NCBI GenBank assembly: GCA_965242895.1
Contig: OZ251507.1
Location: forward strand, 992,001-1,056,000
Length of the DNA stretch: 64,000 bases
Source of the DNA: CATQHL01 sp965242895
GTDB taxonomy: Bacteria > Actinomycetota > Acidimicrobiia > Acidimicrobiales > CATQHL01
Direction of reading: 5' to 3'
Shown: one piece after another, positions 63,341 to 64,000 of the stretch
How positions within the stretch are numbered: position 1 is the stretch's first letter
Layout: each line of letters begins with the position of its first letter
Translations under genes and position numbers: made by a program
Notes under the pieces: generated by a model
The model's database searches: none
Seen by the model: only the letters and a program-made list of their open reading frames with translations
Told to the model about the DNA's origin: nothing

Positions 63341-64000
63341 ATGAAAAACATGCCCATCACCACTTCGCTGCTGATCGCCCCTTGTGTGCTGCTGCTAACC
63401 GCTTGCGGGCTGCTGTCAACCGACAGACCAGAGACCCTCCCATCCGATACGACGACGGCGCCCACCACCACCATCGAGAACACGGCAACATCCCCTGCGG
63501 TCACCGAGATCACGACTACCGGCCCTGCGGTCAACGCGGCGCCTACGACTACGGCCACCACTAAAGTCGCGCCGACTATCGCTTCGGCGGAGGGACTCCT
63601 AGAGCGCATGTTCGGTTATTGGGACGTGCGGGAGACGTGGCATGTCACGCACGCTGAGGGCGTTGAGCAGATACTCGACCTATGGGAGCGCCTGGAGGTA
63701 GCAGGCCCAGAAGGGCTCGCAGCGCATGGGGGCGTCATCCCTCGGGAAAAACTGCCTGAAGCTCTAGGGCGCATAACTCGAGCAGCCGTAGCGGACTGTG
63801 CATACGGATTTGGGCGGGAGCGTGTCGCGTCCCTCGCTTTAGATGAACTCAACCACACAGGAGGCCCCGCCGTTAAGGCTGCTGTCGATGAACTCGCCAT
63901 TTGGGAAAACGAAAATAGAACTATGAAGGACTTCCTAACCGCTCTCGACACTGTCGCCCCCTTAGCATCAACAGAAGTTCTCGTAGACCTCATCGACCTC
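63341..64000 (+). CDS. Lipoprotein, 3' end outside window
   Basis: The frame is open from the ATG at 63341 to the window edge (220 codons). Signal peptide with lipobox LTAC (residues ~19-22), a Thr-rich linker (~30-85), then a mostly helical domain (ERMFGYWDVRETWHVTHAEG, LPEALGRITRAAVADCAYGF). Function unknown. Anchored outside the membrane by inference from the lipobox. Confidence 0.75.
   Translation, partial: MKNMPITTSLLIAPCVLLLTACGLLSTDRPETLPSDTTTAPTTTIENTATSPAVTEITTTGPAVNAAPTTTATTKVAPTIASAEGLLERMFGYWDVRETWHVTHAEGVEQILDLWERLEVAGPEGLAAHGGVIPREKLPEALGRITRAAVADCAYGFGRERVASLALDELNHTGGPAVKAAVDELAIWENENRTMKDFLTALDTVAPLASTEVLVDLIDL

Overview
The window is chromosomal DNA of a high-G+C actinobacterium, most likely of the Acidimicrobiia. 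I infer this from the gene set, not from a search: a Rho with an Arg-rich N-terminal insert, CarD, a CysO-type sulfur carrier, an F420-type luciferase-like oxidoreductase, LytR_C and LppM-like envelope proteins, and class Ia ribonucleotide reductase. The large secreted plant-type leucine-rich-repeat (LRR) proteins would fit a host-associated (for example sponge-associated) relative, but that is only an inference.

Layout. 1-7.3 kb: rho-rpmE-prfA-prmC-tsaC, a thioesterase/rpiB pair, carD, three tRNA genes (Pro, Gln, Glu) and a small zinc-ribbon gene. 7.3-17.0 kb: gltX, an LLM oxidoreductase and a branched-chain amino acid cluster (cimA-ilvE; greA-leuC-leuD; leuB) that would make isoleucine through citramalate. 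17.1-39.4 kb: an accessory surface/defence region. It has three near-identical secreted proteins, each with its own matching hairpin terminator, a lone LRR protein, a minisatellite and a potassium-type channel. Then comes a four-gene plus-strand cassette (PAPS-reductase-like protein, GHKL ATPase, two unknown proteins), followed by a minus-strand operon of four LRR proteins. 39.4-54.2 kb: metY, nitrobindin, CIRCE-controlled groEL, cysO, tRNA-Thr, a LytR_C protein, ispF-rlmB-valS, mscS and a molybdate operon (HTH-TOBE regulator, modA, modB, modC). 54.2-59.3 kb: nrdA-nrdB behind DnaA-like boxes and a perfect palindrome, then an LppM-like lipoprotein. 59.5-62.7 kb: a GC-rich DNA methyltransferase followed by a truncated endonuclease remnant and an AT-rich convergent restriction-modification pair. 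The window ends inside a lipoprotein gene.

Main discovery candidates. (1) The four-gene cassette at 25.2-30.6 kb looks like an undescribed defence or DNA-modification system. Its first gene is interrupted near its 3' end by a 46-base G run, which would switch it on and off by slippage. In the frame needed for the likely C-terminus (a CxC tail), the gene stops 3 bases before the ATPase start codon. (2) A 25-base C run (G on the coding strand) sits just after the signal peptide of an LRR gene, puts the gene out of frame and replaces the N-terminal module kept by its paralogs. (3) The cassette seems to have landed in the LRR array: the sequence after the last LRR stop codon still carries a degraded copy of the stop/ribosome-binding-site junction that links LRR genes. 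(4) Short tandem repeats are everywhere, including low-complexity inserts inside otherwise conserved enzymes (prmC, thioesterase, nitrobindin, rlmB, valS, modA, modC), so slippage-prone DNA seems to be a general property of this genome.
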